Shown here: piece after piece, positions 41,823 through 49,210 of the stretch
How positions within the stretch are numbered: the first letter of the stretch is position 1
How the letters are laid out: each line of letters starts with the position of its first letter
Assembly: GCF_000250675.2 (NCBI RefSeq)
Contig: NC_018681.1
Span: 5,890,001-5,954,000 of the forward strand
Length of the DNA stretch: 64,000 nucleotides
Origin: Nocardia brasiliensis ATCC 700358
Lineage (GTDB): Bacteria > Actinomycetota > Actinomycetes > Mycobacteriales > Mycobacteriaceae
Direction: 5' to 3'
Translations under genes and position numbers: made by a program
Notes under the pieces: generated by a model
Database searches by the model: none
What the model was told of the DNA's origin: nothing
Seen by the model: only the letters and a program-made list of their open reading frames with translations

Positions 41823-42764
41823 GTGGATCCGGTCACCCTCGACGACATCGACCGCGGGCTGCTGCACGCACTCCAGGTGGATGGTCGCGCGCCGTTCAGC
41901 CGGATCGGTGCGGTGCTCGACGTCGCCGAACGGACCGTCGCACGCCGCTATAACCGGTTGCGCGGAGCGGGCGCGCTGCGCATCACCGGCGCGTGGGACG
42001 AGCGGCGTACCGGTCGCGCGGAGTGGGTCGTTCGCGTGCAGATGCGGCCGGACGGCACCGCCGGACTCGCCCGGGTGCTCGCGTGTCGGCCCGATACCGC
42101 GTGGGTGACGGTCGTATCCAGCGGCACCGAGATCACCTGCTTGTTCCGGACCCCGGACGAGGCGCCGCTCGCAGAGCTGGCCCGGAATCCGAAAGTGCTT
42201 GCAGTACAAGCACATCGCCTATTGCGGCATTTCATGAACCGCCGTTGGTCGGGGCGGACCTCGGTGTTGTCGGCCGAACAGGTCGCGGCGCTGCGCGGAC
42301 CGGCAGCGGAATCGACGCCACCGATCATGACCGAACTCGATCGCCGCCTGGTCCCCGTCCTGGCCGTCGACGGCCGCGCCCCCTACCCCAGCCTCGCCCG
42401 CGCGGTCGGCTGGTCCGAATCCGCGGTCCGGCGCAGGCTGGATGAGTTGCGACGCACCCGGCTGATCCGCTTCGACGTCGAAACAGACCCACTGCTCTTC
42501 GGATTCACCGTCCAGTGCGCGCTCTGGCTGACCGTCACCCCGGGGCAGCTCGCCGCCGTCGCGCAAACGATCGCCGCCGACCCCGAAGCCGCGTTCGTCG
42601 CCGCCACCACCGGCAGCGCCAACCTGCTCGTCATCGCGGTATGCCGCACCGTCGACGACCTCTTCGGCTACACCACCGACCGCCTCGGCGCACTCCCCGG
42701 CGTGCAGCACCTCGAAATCGCTCCCATCGACGGCTATTTCAAGCGCACCGCGCCACCTGTCTAG
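41823..42764 (+). CDS. Lrp/AsnC-family regulator with two HTH modules
   Basis: 313 residues from the GTG at 41823. The first winged helix is DIDRGLLHALQVDGRAPFSR/ERTVARRYNRLRGAG, and a second one MTELDRRLVPVLAVDGRAPY/ESAVRRRLDELRRTR starts near residue 164. Each is followed by a RAM-like ligand domain, the last ending HLEIAPIDGYFKR. The duplicated arrangement is common in actinobacteria. The ligand is probably an amino acid or related metabolite. Divergent from the VOC gene; its stop overlaps the convergent EF-hand gene by 4 bp. Confidence 0.87.
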   Translation: MDPVTLDDIDRGLLHALQVDGRAPFSRIGAVLDVAERTVARRYNRLRGAGALRITGAWDERRTGRAEWVVRVQMRPDGTAGLARVLACRPDTAWVTVVSSGTEITCLFRTPDEAPLAELARNPKVLAVQAHRLLRHFMNRRWSGRTSVLSAEQVAALRGPAAESTPPIMTELDRRLVPVLAVDGRAPYPSLARAVGWSESAVRRRLDELRRTRLIRFDVETDPLLFGFTVQCALWLTVTPGQLAAVAQTIAADPEAAFVAATTGSANLLVIAVCRTVDDLFGYTTDRLGALPGVQHLEIAPIDGYFKRTAPPV

Positions 42765-43339
42765 GGCGGCGGGATGTGCGCGAAGTCGGGGCGGCCCATC
42801 CACCAGTTGCCCGGGGCGTTCGGATCGGAGCTGGACCAGTACTCGATGATCGCCTGGATGAATTCCGCGGCCGAGAGCCGTCCGTCGCCGTCGCGGTCGA
42901 GGTGCGTGAACGCCTCGTGCGCTGCTTCGTCGGACAGGCCGGGGAAGTGGCCGCGCTGGAACGCCGCGAACTCACCCGGATCGACACTGCCGTTGCCGTC
43001 GGTGTCGGCGATCGCGAGGAACGCCTCGGCCAGCGCACCGACGGTCGCCGCCGCTGCGGCCGGATCCTCGGCCAGGGTCCGAGTGGAGGTGATGAACTGT
43101 TCCCTGGTGATCGCGGTGCCGCCACCGGGAATGTGCGGCAGGTGCAGATCCCGCCAGATCGCCAGGTAGGCATCGATGATGCGTTGCTCCGCAGCGGAAT
43201 TCGGCGGATAGCCCAGCGACGCAGCCACCCGCTGCCCGCAGAGCACATGATCGTGCTCGGTCAGCCGGCCGTCGCCGTCCACGTCGAGATGATCGAAACC
43301 GTGACCGATCTTGGCGGTCAGGAAATCCGGAACCGACAC
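42761..43339 (-). CDS. EF-hand calcium-binding protein
   Basis: 192 residues with three canonical 12-residue EF loops: residues 19-30 (DVDGDGRLTEHD), 112-123 (DTDGNGSVDPGE) and 148-159 (DRDGDGRLSAAE). A degenerate fourth site lies around 75-86. This calexcitin/sarcoplasmic-protein-like arrangement predicts cytosolic Ca2+ binding; the partner is unknown. The GTG at 43339 has AGGAGG 9 nt upstream. Tail-to-tail overlap of 4 bp with the Lrp regulator. Confidence 0.9.
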   Translation of the reverse strand: MSVPDFLTAKIGHGFDHLDVDGDGRLTEHDHVLCGQRVAASLGYPPNSAAEQRIIDAYLAIWRDLHLPHIPGGGTAITREQFITSTRTLAEDPAAAAATVGALAEAFLAIADTDGNGSVDPGEFAAFQRGHFPGLSDEAAHEAFTHLDRDGDGRLSAAEFIQAIIEYWSSSDPNAPGNWWMGRPDFAHIPPP

Positions 43340-43606
43340 GACTCATCCCCTCCTGGGTCTCGGACAACGCGACGAGCCGGAACGGGCGAGGCCGATGCCC
43401 GCACCCCAACCATGGTAGGGACCGCGCGGCTCAGCCGGTCGCGATTCGGCGAGTTCGATGACGCCGCAGGCGGGTCCAAGGCGTTGCATCCGTTGCGAAC
43501 CCGCACTCGATGCAGACTTGCGCTTGATGAAAGGTGTTGGGGAGCTTGGAGTTACGGGAGGCTTCGTTCCACGTGAATCATTGGGATGCCGAAACGACGT
43601 GCGCGG

Positions 43607-44074
43607 TCAGTCGGGGTGCGGGAGGGACTGGCGGTAACTGGTCTCGATCTGCTCGCGGAGGTGCTTTTCCGTATGCCGGATGGCGGGGCCGATGAAAGCC
43701 TTGATCACTCGATCGAGGAAGCGGCCTGCGAAACCACCGGGGACTCGGTAGTCGGCGGTGGCGCTGACCTTCGTGGTGTCCGGGCTCAGCGCCGCGAAGT
43801 CCCAGCGGATCGTTCCTGCGATGCCCTTGATGGCCCGCATGGTGACCCGGGAGCCGTCGATCCATTCGGTGGTGTCGGCACGCAGGTGCAGAGTGGTGGG
43901 GCCGAGATGCAGTGCGGTGTCGAAAACCGCTCCGACACCGGAGGTTTGGTCACCGACCGGGGTGAAGTGCCGGATGCCGAACATCCATTTCGGGACGTTG
44001 CGATAGTCCGCGACGTAGGTGAAGGTGAAGTCCACCGGCGCTTTACACGCCGCGCTGTGCTCGACATGCCCCAT
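43607..44074 (-). CDS. SRPBCC-family protein (polyketide cyclase-like)
   Basis: 155 residues from the ATG at 44074 (AGGAGG 6 nt upstream). CKAPVDFTFTYVADYRNVPKWMFGIRHF is the typical first strand-helix of SRPBCC/Polyketide_cyc2 proteins, and VSATADYRVPGGFAGRFLDR with the long C-terminal helix closes the fold. It binds a hydrophobic ligand; role unknown. 43340-43606 upstream of the EF-hand gene shows no gene. Confidence 0.83.
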   Translation of the reverse strand: MGHVEHSAACKAPVDFTFTYVADYRNVPKWMFGIRHFTPVGDQTSGVGAVFDTALHLGPTTLHLRADTTEWIDGSRVTMRAIKGIAGTIRWDFAALSPDTTKVSATADYRVPGGFAGRFLDRVIKAFIGPAIRHTEKHLREQIETSYRQSLPHPD

Positions 44075-44581
44075 GCTGTCCTCCTGCCGCGCCCCGACTC
44101 CCCCGGTGCCGGCTCGACTCCCACGCCGGAGCAAGCTCGCACGCCGACGCGCTGTCTCCTCGACTCGCCGCCCGCCTCCGACCCTAGAACACCACGCCGA
44201 TCTTCGCCCGCGAACTCGATTGCCCGCCAGACATTTACCCGCGTCGAGCACCGCACCAGAAACAGTCAGCCGCGCGACCCGCCACGCCCATTGCCACCCG
44301 GGATCGAAGACCAAGCTCGATCTCGACGCCAAAGACCACTGCCACACCGGCCCGAGCGACACTTGCGCCCAGCGCATTACGAAAGGAGACGCCGTGGACG
44401 CGCTACCGCCCACCAGAGGCGGCACCGCGAGTCCTCCGAGCACAATTCGAAGTCGGACGTCAAAAGCCAGCGCCGCGAGCAGCTTACCCTTCACCTGCGG
44501 TTTGCCCGCGTGGATCAACCAGGCGTGGTCACGAACCTACATGCGTGCCAGGCATTTACAGCCGGCGATCTACCTCGGCCC
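44075..44581. other. 507-bp gap without a supported gene
   Basis: Between two leftward SRPBCC genes. A plus-strand GTG at 44394 has a good AAAGGAG site, but its frame runs deep into the antisense of the next gene and shows no domain. No repeat or strong hairpin was seen. Possibly a decayed gene or a regulatory leader for the 43607-44074 gene. Confidence 0.5.
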
Positions 44582-45031
44582 TCACTCGGCCAATTCGTCC
44601 AGCACCTCGCCCAGCCGGGTCAGCGTGGTCCGCCATCCACGCTCCAGCGCATTGCGTGCCATCTTCTGCCTGCGGTTCTCGATGTCGAAACCGGTCTGGG
44701 TCAACACGAGTCGGGTACCGCGACCCTGCGGCCGGATCGTCCAGTCGACGACCCACCGGGCCGGGTATTTGGCTCGCAGGTCCACCCAGCTGACGGTCAG
44801 CTGCGCGTCGGGCTCGGCGACGAGTACCTCGCAGGCGACCTCGCCGGGCGTACGAGCGGGAACCTCGAAGATGAAGTGAGTGCCGACGGTCGCGGCGAAC
44901 CCGGTCGAGCGGAGTAGCCATCGTTCGATGAGGTCCGGTTCGGTCAGCGCGCGCCACACGTCCTGCGGCGGCACCGGAAAGAAGCTGCCGATCTCGACCG
45001 CCGCTGGATCCAGTTCCGCATCCGAGGTCAC
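44582..45031 (-). CDS. AHSA1/SRPBCC-family protein
   Basis: 149 residues. IGSFFPVPPQDVWRALTEPDLIERWLL is the classic AHSA1-like N-terminus; RGTRLVLTQTGF and the final amphipathic helix RGWRTTLTRLGEVLDELAE complete it. A small ligand-binding or toxin-stress protein of unknown specificity. The GTG at 45031 has no clear ribosome site. Confidence 0.85.
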   Translation of the reverse strand: MTSDAELDPAAVEIGSFFPVPPQDVWRALTEPDLIERWLLRSTGFAATVGTHFIFEVPARTPGEVACEVLVAEPDAQLTVSWVDLRAKYPARWVVDWTIRPQGRGTRLVLTQTGFDIENRRQKMARNALERGWRTTLTRLGEVLDELAE

Positions 45032-45090
45032 CGGCGCACCGCCGCAACGAATCCCACCATGCCACCAGCATTACATACGCCGGTGCGCGG

Positions 45091-45969
45091 TCAGTCCTCG
45101 TCGACGAGCGGCTCCCCGGCCGCGGCCCGCCGCACGTTCTCCCGGCCGTTGTCCTCTTCGGTGCGCCCGACCCGCCAGTAACCGGTGAAGGTGATCGAGT
45201 GTTTGTCGATGCCGCGTTCCCGGACGAGATGCCTGCGGGTCAGTTTGACCAGGTTCGCCTCGCCGGAAATCCACGCATACGGCGCGCCGCCAGGGAACTC
45301 GGCGGCCTGCACCGCCGCCAGCACCGCGTCACCGGGTCGATGGTCGCCGCGGTGGATCCAGTCGATCCGCACGTCGCCCGCGGTGTCGAAGCGCTGTTCC
45401 TCTTCCGGACCGGAGACCTCGATGAACGCGCGCAGCACCGCGCCCGGGTCGAGCCCCTCGATGATGGAACCGATTGCCGGGATCGCGGATTCGTCGCCGA
45501 CCACCAGCTGCCACGCCACCGCGGGTTCGGGACAGTACAGCGCGAACGGCGGGCACAGCATGCCGATCTCGGCGCCCGGCACGGCCTTGGCCGCCCAATC
45601 CGACGCGGGCCCAGCGTGTTCGGCGTGCAGGACGAAGTCGATATCGAGTTCACCGAGTTCGGGTCGTTGCGCACGCACCGTATAGGTGCGCATCGGCGGC
45701 CGGATCGCGTCGGGCATGGCGAGATACCGGTGGTACCAGCTCATCGCCTGATCGGCGCTGTCGAGCGGGGGCGGGACGACGGGCCGCCGCTGGCCCGGCA
45801 GCGGGAAGAAGACCTTGGTGTACTGATCGGGCCCGACGTTGATCAGCGCGTCCGGGTCCTGTCCGGTGAGCGTGATGCGGACCATGTGCGGTGTCAGTTG
45901 AGCCACCCGGCTGACCTGTAGCGTCGCGTAGGCCATGGTCGGGCGGTTCGTGCGCGTCGTGGTTGCCAT
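45091..45969 (-). CDS. siderophore-interacting protein (FAD/NADPH ferric reductase)
   Basis: 292 residues. The N-terminal FAD-binding barrel has MVRITLTGQDPDAL and the FAD motif RTYTVRA. The C-terminal NAD(P)H-like domain has LVVGDESAIPAIGSIIE and YAWISGEANLVKLTRRHLV, and ends TGYWRVGRTEEDN. SIP proteins reduce ferric siderophores in the cytosol to release iron. An IdeR-type iron box touches the ATG at 45969, so regulation by iron is expected. Met12 (45936) is an alternative start that would leave the box in the promoter; neither start has a good ribosome site. Confidence 0.9.
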   Translation of the reverse strand: MATTTRTNRPTMAYATLQVSRVAQLTPHMVRITLTGQDPDALINVGPDQYTKVFFPLPGQRRPVVPPPLDSADQAMSWYHRYLAMPDAIRPPMRTYTVRAQRPELGELDIDFVLHAEHAGPASDWAAKAVPGAEIGMLCPPFALYCPEPAVAWQLVVGDESAIPAIGSIIEGLDPGAVLRAFIEVSGPEEEQRFDTAGDVRIDWIHRGDHRPGDAVLAAVQAAEFPGGAPYAWISGEANLVKLTRRHLVRERGIDKHSITFTGYWRVGRTEEDNGRENVRRAAAGEPLVDED

Positions 45970-45987
45970 AAGGTTAGGCTAACCTGA
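45969..45987. promoter_or_regulatory. IdeR/DtxR-type iron box
   Basis: TAAGGTTAGGCTAACCTGA matches the mycobacterial IdeR consensus TTAGGTTAGGCTAACCTAA at 17 of 19 positions and is palindromic in its core. It directly abuts the start of the siderophore-interacting protein gene and lies 122 bp upstream of the divergent HAD gene. Confidence 0.88.
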
Positions 45988-46109
45988 GCGCCACCCCCCG
46001 CGCGAGGGGGCCGCGCCAGATCGAGCCCCCAGTCGCCGAGCCACACGGCCCGATCCAGGGGCCGCCCGATGCTCGGGTGCGGGCGTTCGGTACGGCCCGT
46101 TAGGGTCGG

Positions 46110-46718
46110 GTGGTGACCTGGACGGTGGGCTTCGACCTCGATATGACGCTGATCGATTCGCGGCCGGGAGTCGGCCGGGCCGTCGACCTTCTCGCGGCGG
46201 AATTCGACGTGCCGCTGCGCGGCGCCGATTTCGCGGATCGACTCGGCCCGCCACTGGCCACCCTGCTCGCCGAGGCCGGCGCACCCGAGGAACTCGTCCC
46301 GGCCCTGGTGACCCGATACCGCGAACTGTATCCGTCGATCGTGTCGAGCATCCCCGCCATGCCCGGGGCCGACGCCGCGCTGGCGGCGGTCGACGCGCGC
46401 GGCGGGCGGGTGCTCGTCGTCACCGGCAAGCACGGCCCGCTCGCCCAGTTGCACATCGACGAACTCGGTTGGCGGATAGACCATCTCGCGGGCGACCTGT
46501 GGTCCGCGGGCAAGGCGAGCGTGCTGCGCGAGGAAGGTGCCCACCTTTTCGTCGGCGATCACGCCGGCGATATGCGCGGGGCGCAGGCCGCGGGAGTGCT
46601 CGCGGTCGGGGTCACCACCGGTCCGTGCGACGCCGCCGAACTGCGGGCCGCGGGGGCCGACGTCGTCCTCACCGATCTCACCGAGTTTCCCGAATGGCTT
46701 GCCGAACAATCATTTTGA
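46110..46718 (+). CDS. HAD-superfamily phosphatase
   Basis: 202 residues. Motif I FDLDMTLIDS is at the N-terminus, a helical cap follows (residues 15-85), then motif II VVTGK, motif III Lys in AGKASVL, and motif IV FVGDHAGDMRGA. The arrangement is that of phosphoglycolate-phosphatase-like subfamily IA enzymes. The substrate is unknown. Two adjacent GTG codons (46110, 46113) are candidate starts. The SDR gene follows 14 bp downstream, so they form an operon. Confidence 0.87.
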   Translation: MVTWTVGFDLDMTLIDSRPGVGRAVDLLAAEFDVPLRGADFADRLGPPLATLLAEAGAPEELVPALVTRYRELYPSIVSSIPAMPGADAALAAVDARGGRVLVVTGKHGPLAQLHIDELGWRIDHLAGDLWSAGKASVLREEGAHLFVGDHAGDMRGAQAAGVLAVGVTTGPCDAAELRAAGADVVLTDLTEFPEWLAEQSF

Positions 46719-46732
46719 GAGAGGAGAACGCA

Positions 46733-47488
46733 GTGCAGGACCGGTTCACCGACAAGGTCGCCGTGGTGACGGGTGCGGCGCAGGGCATCGGCGCGGCCAC
46801 CGCGCTACAGCTGGCGATCGAGGGCGCCGCGGTCGCCGTGCTGGACCGCAACGCCCCCGAGGACACCCTCGAACAGATCACGCGCGCGGGCGGTACCGCC
46901 CGCGGCTACGTCTGCGACGTCACCGACCGCGCGTCGGTCCAGTCGGTCTTCGACCAGATCGTCACCGATCTCGGCAGTCCGCAGATCCTGATCAACAACG
47001 CGGGCATCACCCGCGACGACCTGTTCTTCCGGCTGGCCGAGGACGACTGGAACGCGGTGCTCGCGGTGAACCTCACCGGTGCGTACCACTGCGCGCAGGT
47101 CGCGCAGAAATACATGGTGGCGCAGCGCTACGGGAAGATCGTGTCGCTGTCCAGCCGGTCCGCGCTCGGCAATCGCGGCCAGGCCAATTACGCCGCCGCC
47201 AAGGCCGGCATCCAGGGCCTGACCGCCACCCTCGCCATCGAACTCGGGCCGTACAACATCAACGTCAACGCCGTCGCGCCCGGCTATATCGCCACCGCGA
47301 TGACCGCCGCGACCGCGAACCGCGTCGGTATGTCGGCCGAGGAACATCAGCAGTCGGTCGCCGAACGCACCCCGCTCGGCCGGGTCGGGCAGCCCGCCGA
47401 GGTCGCCGCGGTCATCGCGTTCCTCGCCAGCGACGAAGCGTCCTATGTCAGTGGCCAGACACTCTACGTCAACGGCGGCGCGAGGTAG
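46733..47488 (+). CDS. SDR, 3-oxoacyl-ACP reductase (FabG-like)
   Basis: 251 residues. Cofactor motif TGAAQGIG, NNAG, catalytic Ser in VSLSSRSALG, YAAAK catalytic Tyr/Lys and NAVAPGYIATAM are all present, as in FabG-type NADPH reductases of 3-oxoacyl thioesters. Actinobacteria have many paralogues, so the precise acyl substrate is open. GAGGAG 8 nt before the GTG start. Directly downstream of the HAD gene. Confidence 0.88.
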   Translation: MQDRFTDKVAVVTGAAQGIGAATALQLAIEGAAVAVLDRNAPEDTLEQITRAGGTARGYVCDVTDRASVQSVFDQIVTDLGSPQILINNAGITRDDLFFRLAEDDWNAVLAVNLTGAYHCAQVAQKYMVAQRYGKIVSLSSRSALGNRGQANYAAAKAGIQGLTATLAIELGPYNINVNAVAPGYIATAMTAATANRVGMSAEEHQQSVAERTPLGRVGQPAEVAAVIAFLASDEASYVSGQTLYVNGGAR

Positions 47489-47504
47489 GCGCGCGGCCGC
47501 GACG

Positions 47505-48224
47505 TCACCAGGGCAGCCGGCCCTGCCGATCGAAATACCCACCGGTGGGGCCGTCCGGTCCCGCGGTGGCCAGTTCGACGATGGCGTCGGTGCCCTCGGT
47601 GACGGTCTGATAGCCGCCGTTGTTGTTGAAATCCGTTGCGGTGTAACCGGGATCGGCCGCATTGAAGCGAATCTCGGGCAGTGCCCGCGAGTATTGCGAC
47701 ATGATCATGTTGAGCGCCGCCTTCGACGGGCTGTAGTTCAGGTTCGGCAGCGACGACTCCAGGCGCTCCGGGTCGGAGGTGACGGCCAGCGAGCCCATAC
47801 CGCTCGACACCATCACGACACGCGGGTGCGCCGCCGCGCGCAGCAGCGGCAGGAACGCGTGGGTCACCTGGACCGGTGCGAACACATTGGTTTCGAAGAC
47901 CGGACGCAGATCCTCGGCCTGCGTTTCCTCCGGTGCCCGGAAGTTGCCGGGGATACCCGCGTTGTTGATCAGCACGTCCAGTGCCTGCGTCCGCTCCCGC
48001 ACCGCGGTGACCGCCGCCGCGATCGAGGCGGCCGACGTGACATCCAGCTGCACGAACTCGACGTTCAACCCTTGTTCGGCCAGTTCCGCCGCCGACTGCT
48101 TGCCGCGCGCGGCGTCCCGTGCGCCGAGGAACACCTGCCAGCCCAATTCGCCCAGCCTGCGGACGGTCTCCCGGCCGAGGCCCTTGTTCGCTCCGGTCAC
48201 CAGAGCCGTTGTCGTTGTCGTCAT
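47505..48224 (-). CDS. SDR-family oxidoreductase (carbonyl-reductase-like)
   Basis: 239 residues. TGANKGLGRETVRRL cofactor motif, LDVTSAASI, INNAGIPG, MVSSGMGSLAV catalytic Ser and YSPSKAALN catalytic Tyr/Lys. ATDFNNNGG and GGYFDRQG close the protein, typical of NADPH carbonyl reductases of secondary metabolism or stress. Divergent from an XRE regulator 100 bp away, a common pairing that suggests local control. Confidence 0.87.
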   Translation of the reverse strand: MTTTTTALVTGANKGLGRETVRRLGELGWQVFLGARDAARGKQSAAELAEQGLNVEFVQLDVTSAASIAAAVTAVRERTQALDVLINNAGIPGNFRAPEETQAEDLRPVFETNVFAPVQVTHAFLPLLRAAAHPRVVMVSSGMGSLAVTSDPERLESSLPNLNYSPSKAALNMIMSQYSRALPEIRFNAADPGYTATDFNNNGGYQTVTEGTDAIVELATAGPDGPTGGYFDRQGRLPW

Positions 48225-48324
48225 ACGTTCAGCTTCGGCACCCGCACCCCGCCTGCACAGGGCGGGTTCGTCATGGGATCAGCGGTACCACCCCCGGCCG
48301 CGCCGGGTGCGGGATGATCGAACG

Positions 48325-49173
48325 ATGGACCGCACCGAACTCGCCGCCCTGCTCCGGCAGGCCCGCAGCCGGACACAGCCGCGCGATGTCGGCCTGCCCG
48401 CCGGTCTGCGGCGCCAGGTGCCCGGCTTGCGCCGCGAGGAAGTGGCGCAGTTGGCAGGTATCAGCGTCGACTACGTGGTGCGGCTCGAGCAGGGCCGTGG
48501 CCCGCACCCGTCCACCGCGGTGCTGGCCGCGCTGGCGCGCGCGTTGCGGCTGAACGACAACGATCGCAACCTGCTGTTCCAACTCGGCGGGGCCGCTCCG
48601 CCGCAGGTATGCCATATCGCGATGGTGGTGCGGCCCAGCGTTTTACGACTGCTGGACCGGATGTCCGATTTGCCCGCGCTGGTGATGTCCGCGAAAAGCG
48701 ATGTGCTGGCCTGGAATTCGATGGCCACCGCACTGCTCGGCGACTTCTCCGCGTGGCCGGTCCCGCAACGCAACATGATCTGGCAGTGCTTCCTCGGCAC
48801 CGCGGTGAGCCGAGTCCGGCATACCCCCGACGAGGTCCGCATGCTCGGCGCGTACGGCGTCGGCACCCTGCGCAGCGCGAAAGCCCGATACCCGACCGAT
48901 CCGGAGCTCGATCGCCTGATCACCGAACTCCGCACGCGCAGTGCGGAGTTCGAGCAGCTCTGGCGCGAACGGCCGTCCAGCCCGTGGCGCACTGCCACCA
49001 AAACCATCGATCACCCCGAACTCGGCCCCCTCGTTGTCGAATGCGACACCCTCCTGGTCCCCGACGCCGACCAAACCGTGGTCGTCTATTCCGCCGAACC
49101 GAACACCCCCGCCGCCTCCGCCCTCGACCTACTCCGCGTCACCGGCACCCAGCAGTTCAGCGAGCACCGCTGA
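48325..49173 (+). CDS. XRE-family regulator with MmyB-like ligand domain
   Basis: 282 residues. The N-terminal HTH is preceded by the hallmark GLPAGLRRQVPGLRREEVAQLAGIS and followed by DYVVRLEQGRGPHPS. The C-terminal MmyB-like domain (PALVMSAKSDVLAWNSMATALLGDF ... TIDHPELGPLVVECDTLLV) binds a fatty-acid-like ligand in known relatives. Probably a repressor of the divergent SDR gene. Confidence 0.88.
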   Translation: MDRTELAALLRQARSRTQPRDVGLPAGLRRQVPGLRREEVAQLAGISVDYVVRLEQGRGPHPSTAVLAALARALRLNDNDRNLLFQLGGAAPPQVCHIAMVVRPSVLRLLDRMSDLPALVMSAKSDVLAWNSMATALLGDFSAWPVPQRNMIWQCFLGTAVSRVRHTPDEVRMLGAYGVGTLRSAKARYPTDPELDRLITELRTRSAEFEQLWRERPSSPWRTATKTIDHPELGPLVVECDTLLVPDADQTVVVYSAEPNTPAASALDLLRVTGTQQFSEHR

Positions 49174-49210
49174 ACCGCCGGACACGGATCGATGGTGCGG
49201 CCCCGAAGAC

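Noticed and set aside
44394..44879. Plus-strand GTG with a strong AAAGGAG site
   Set aside because: The frame runs into the antisense of a clearly recognisable AHSA1-like gene and shows no domain of its own.
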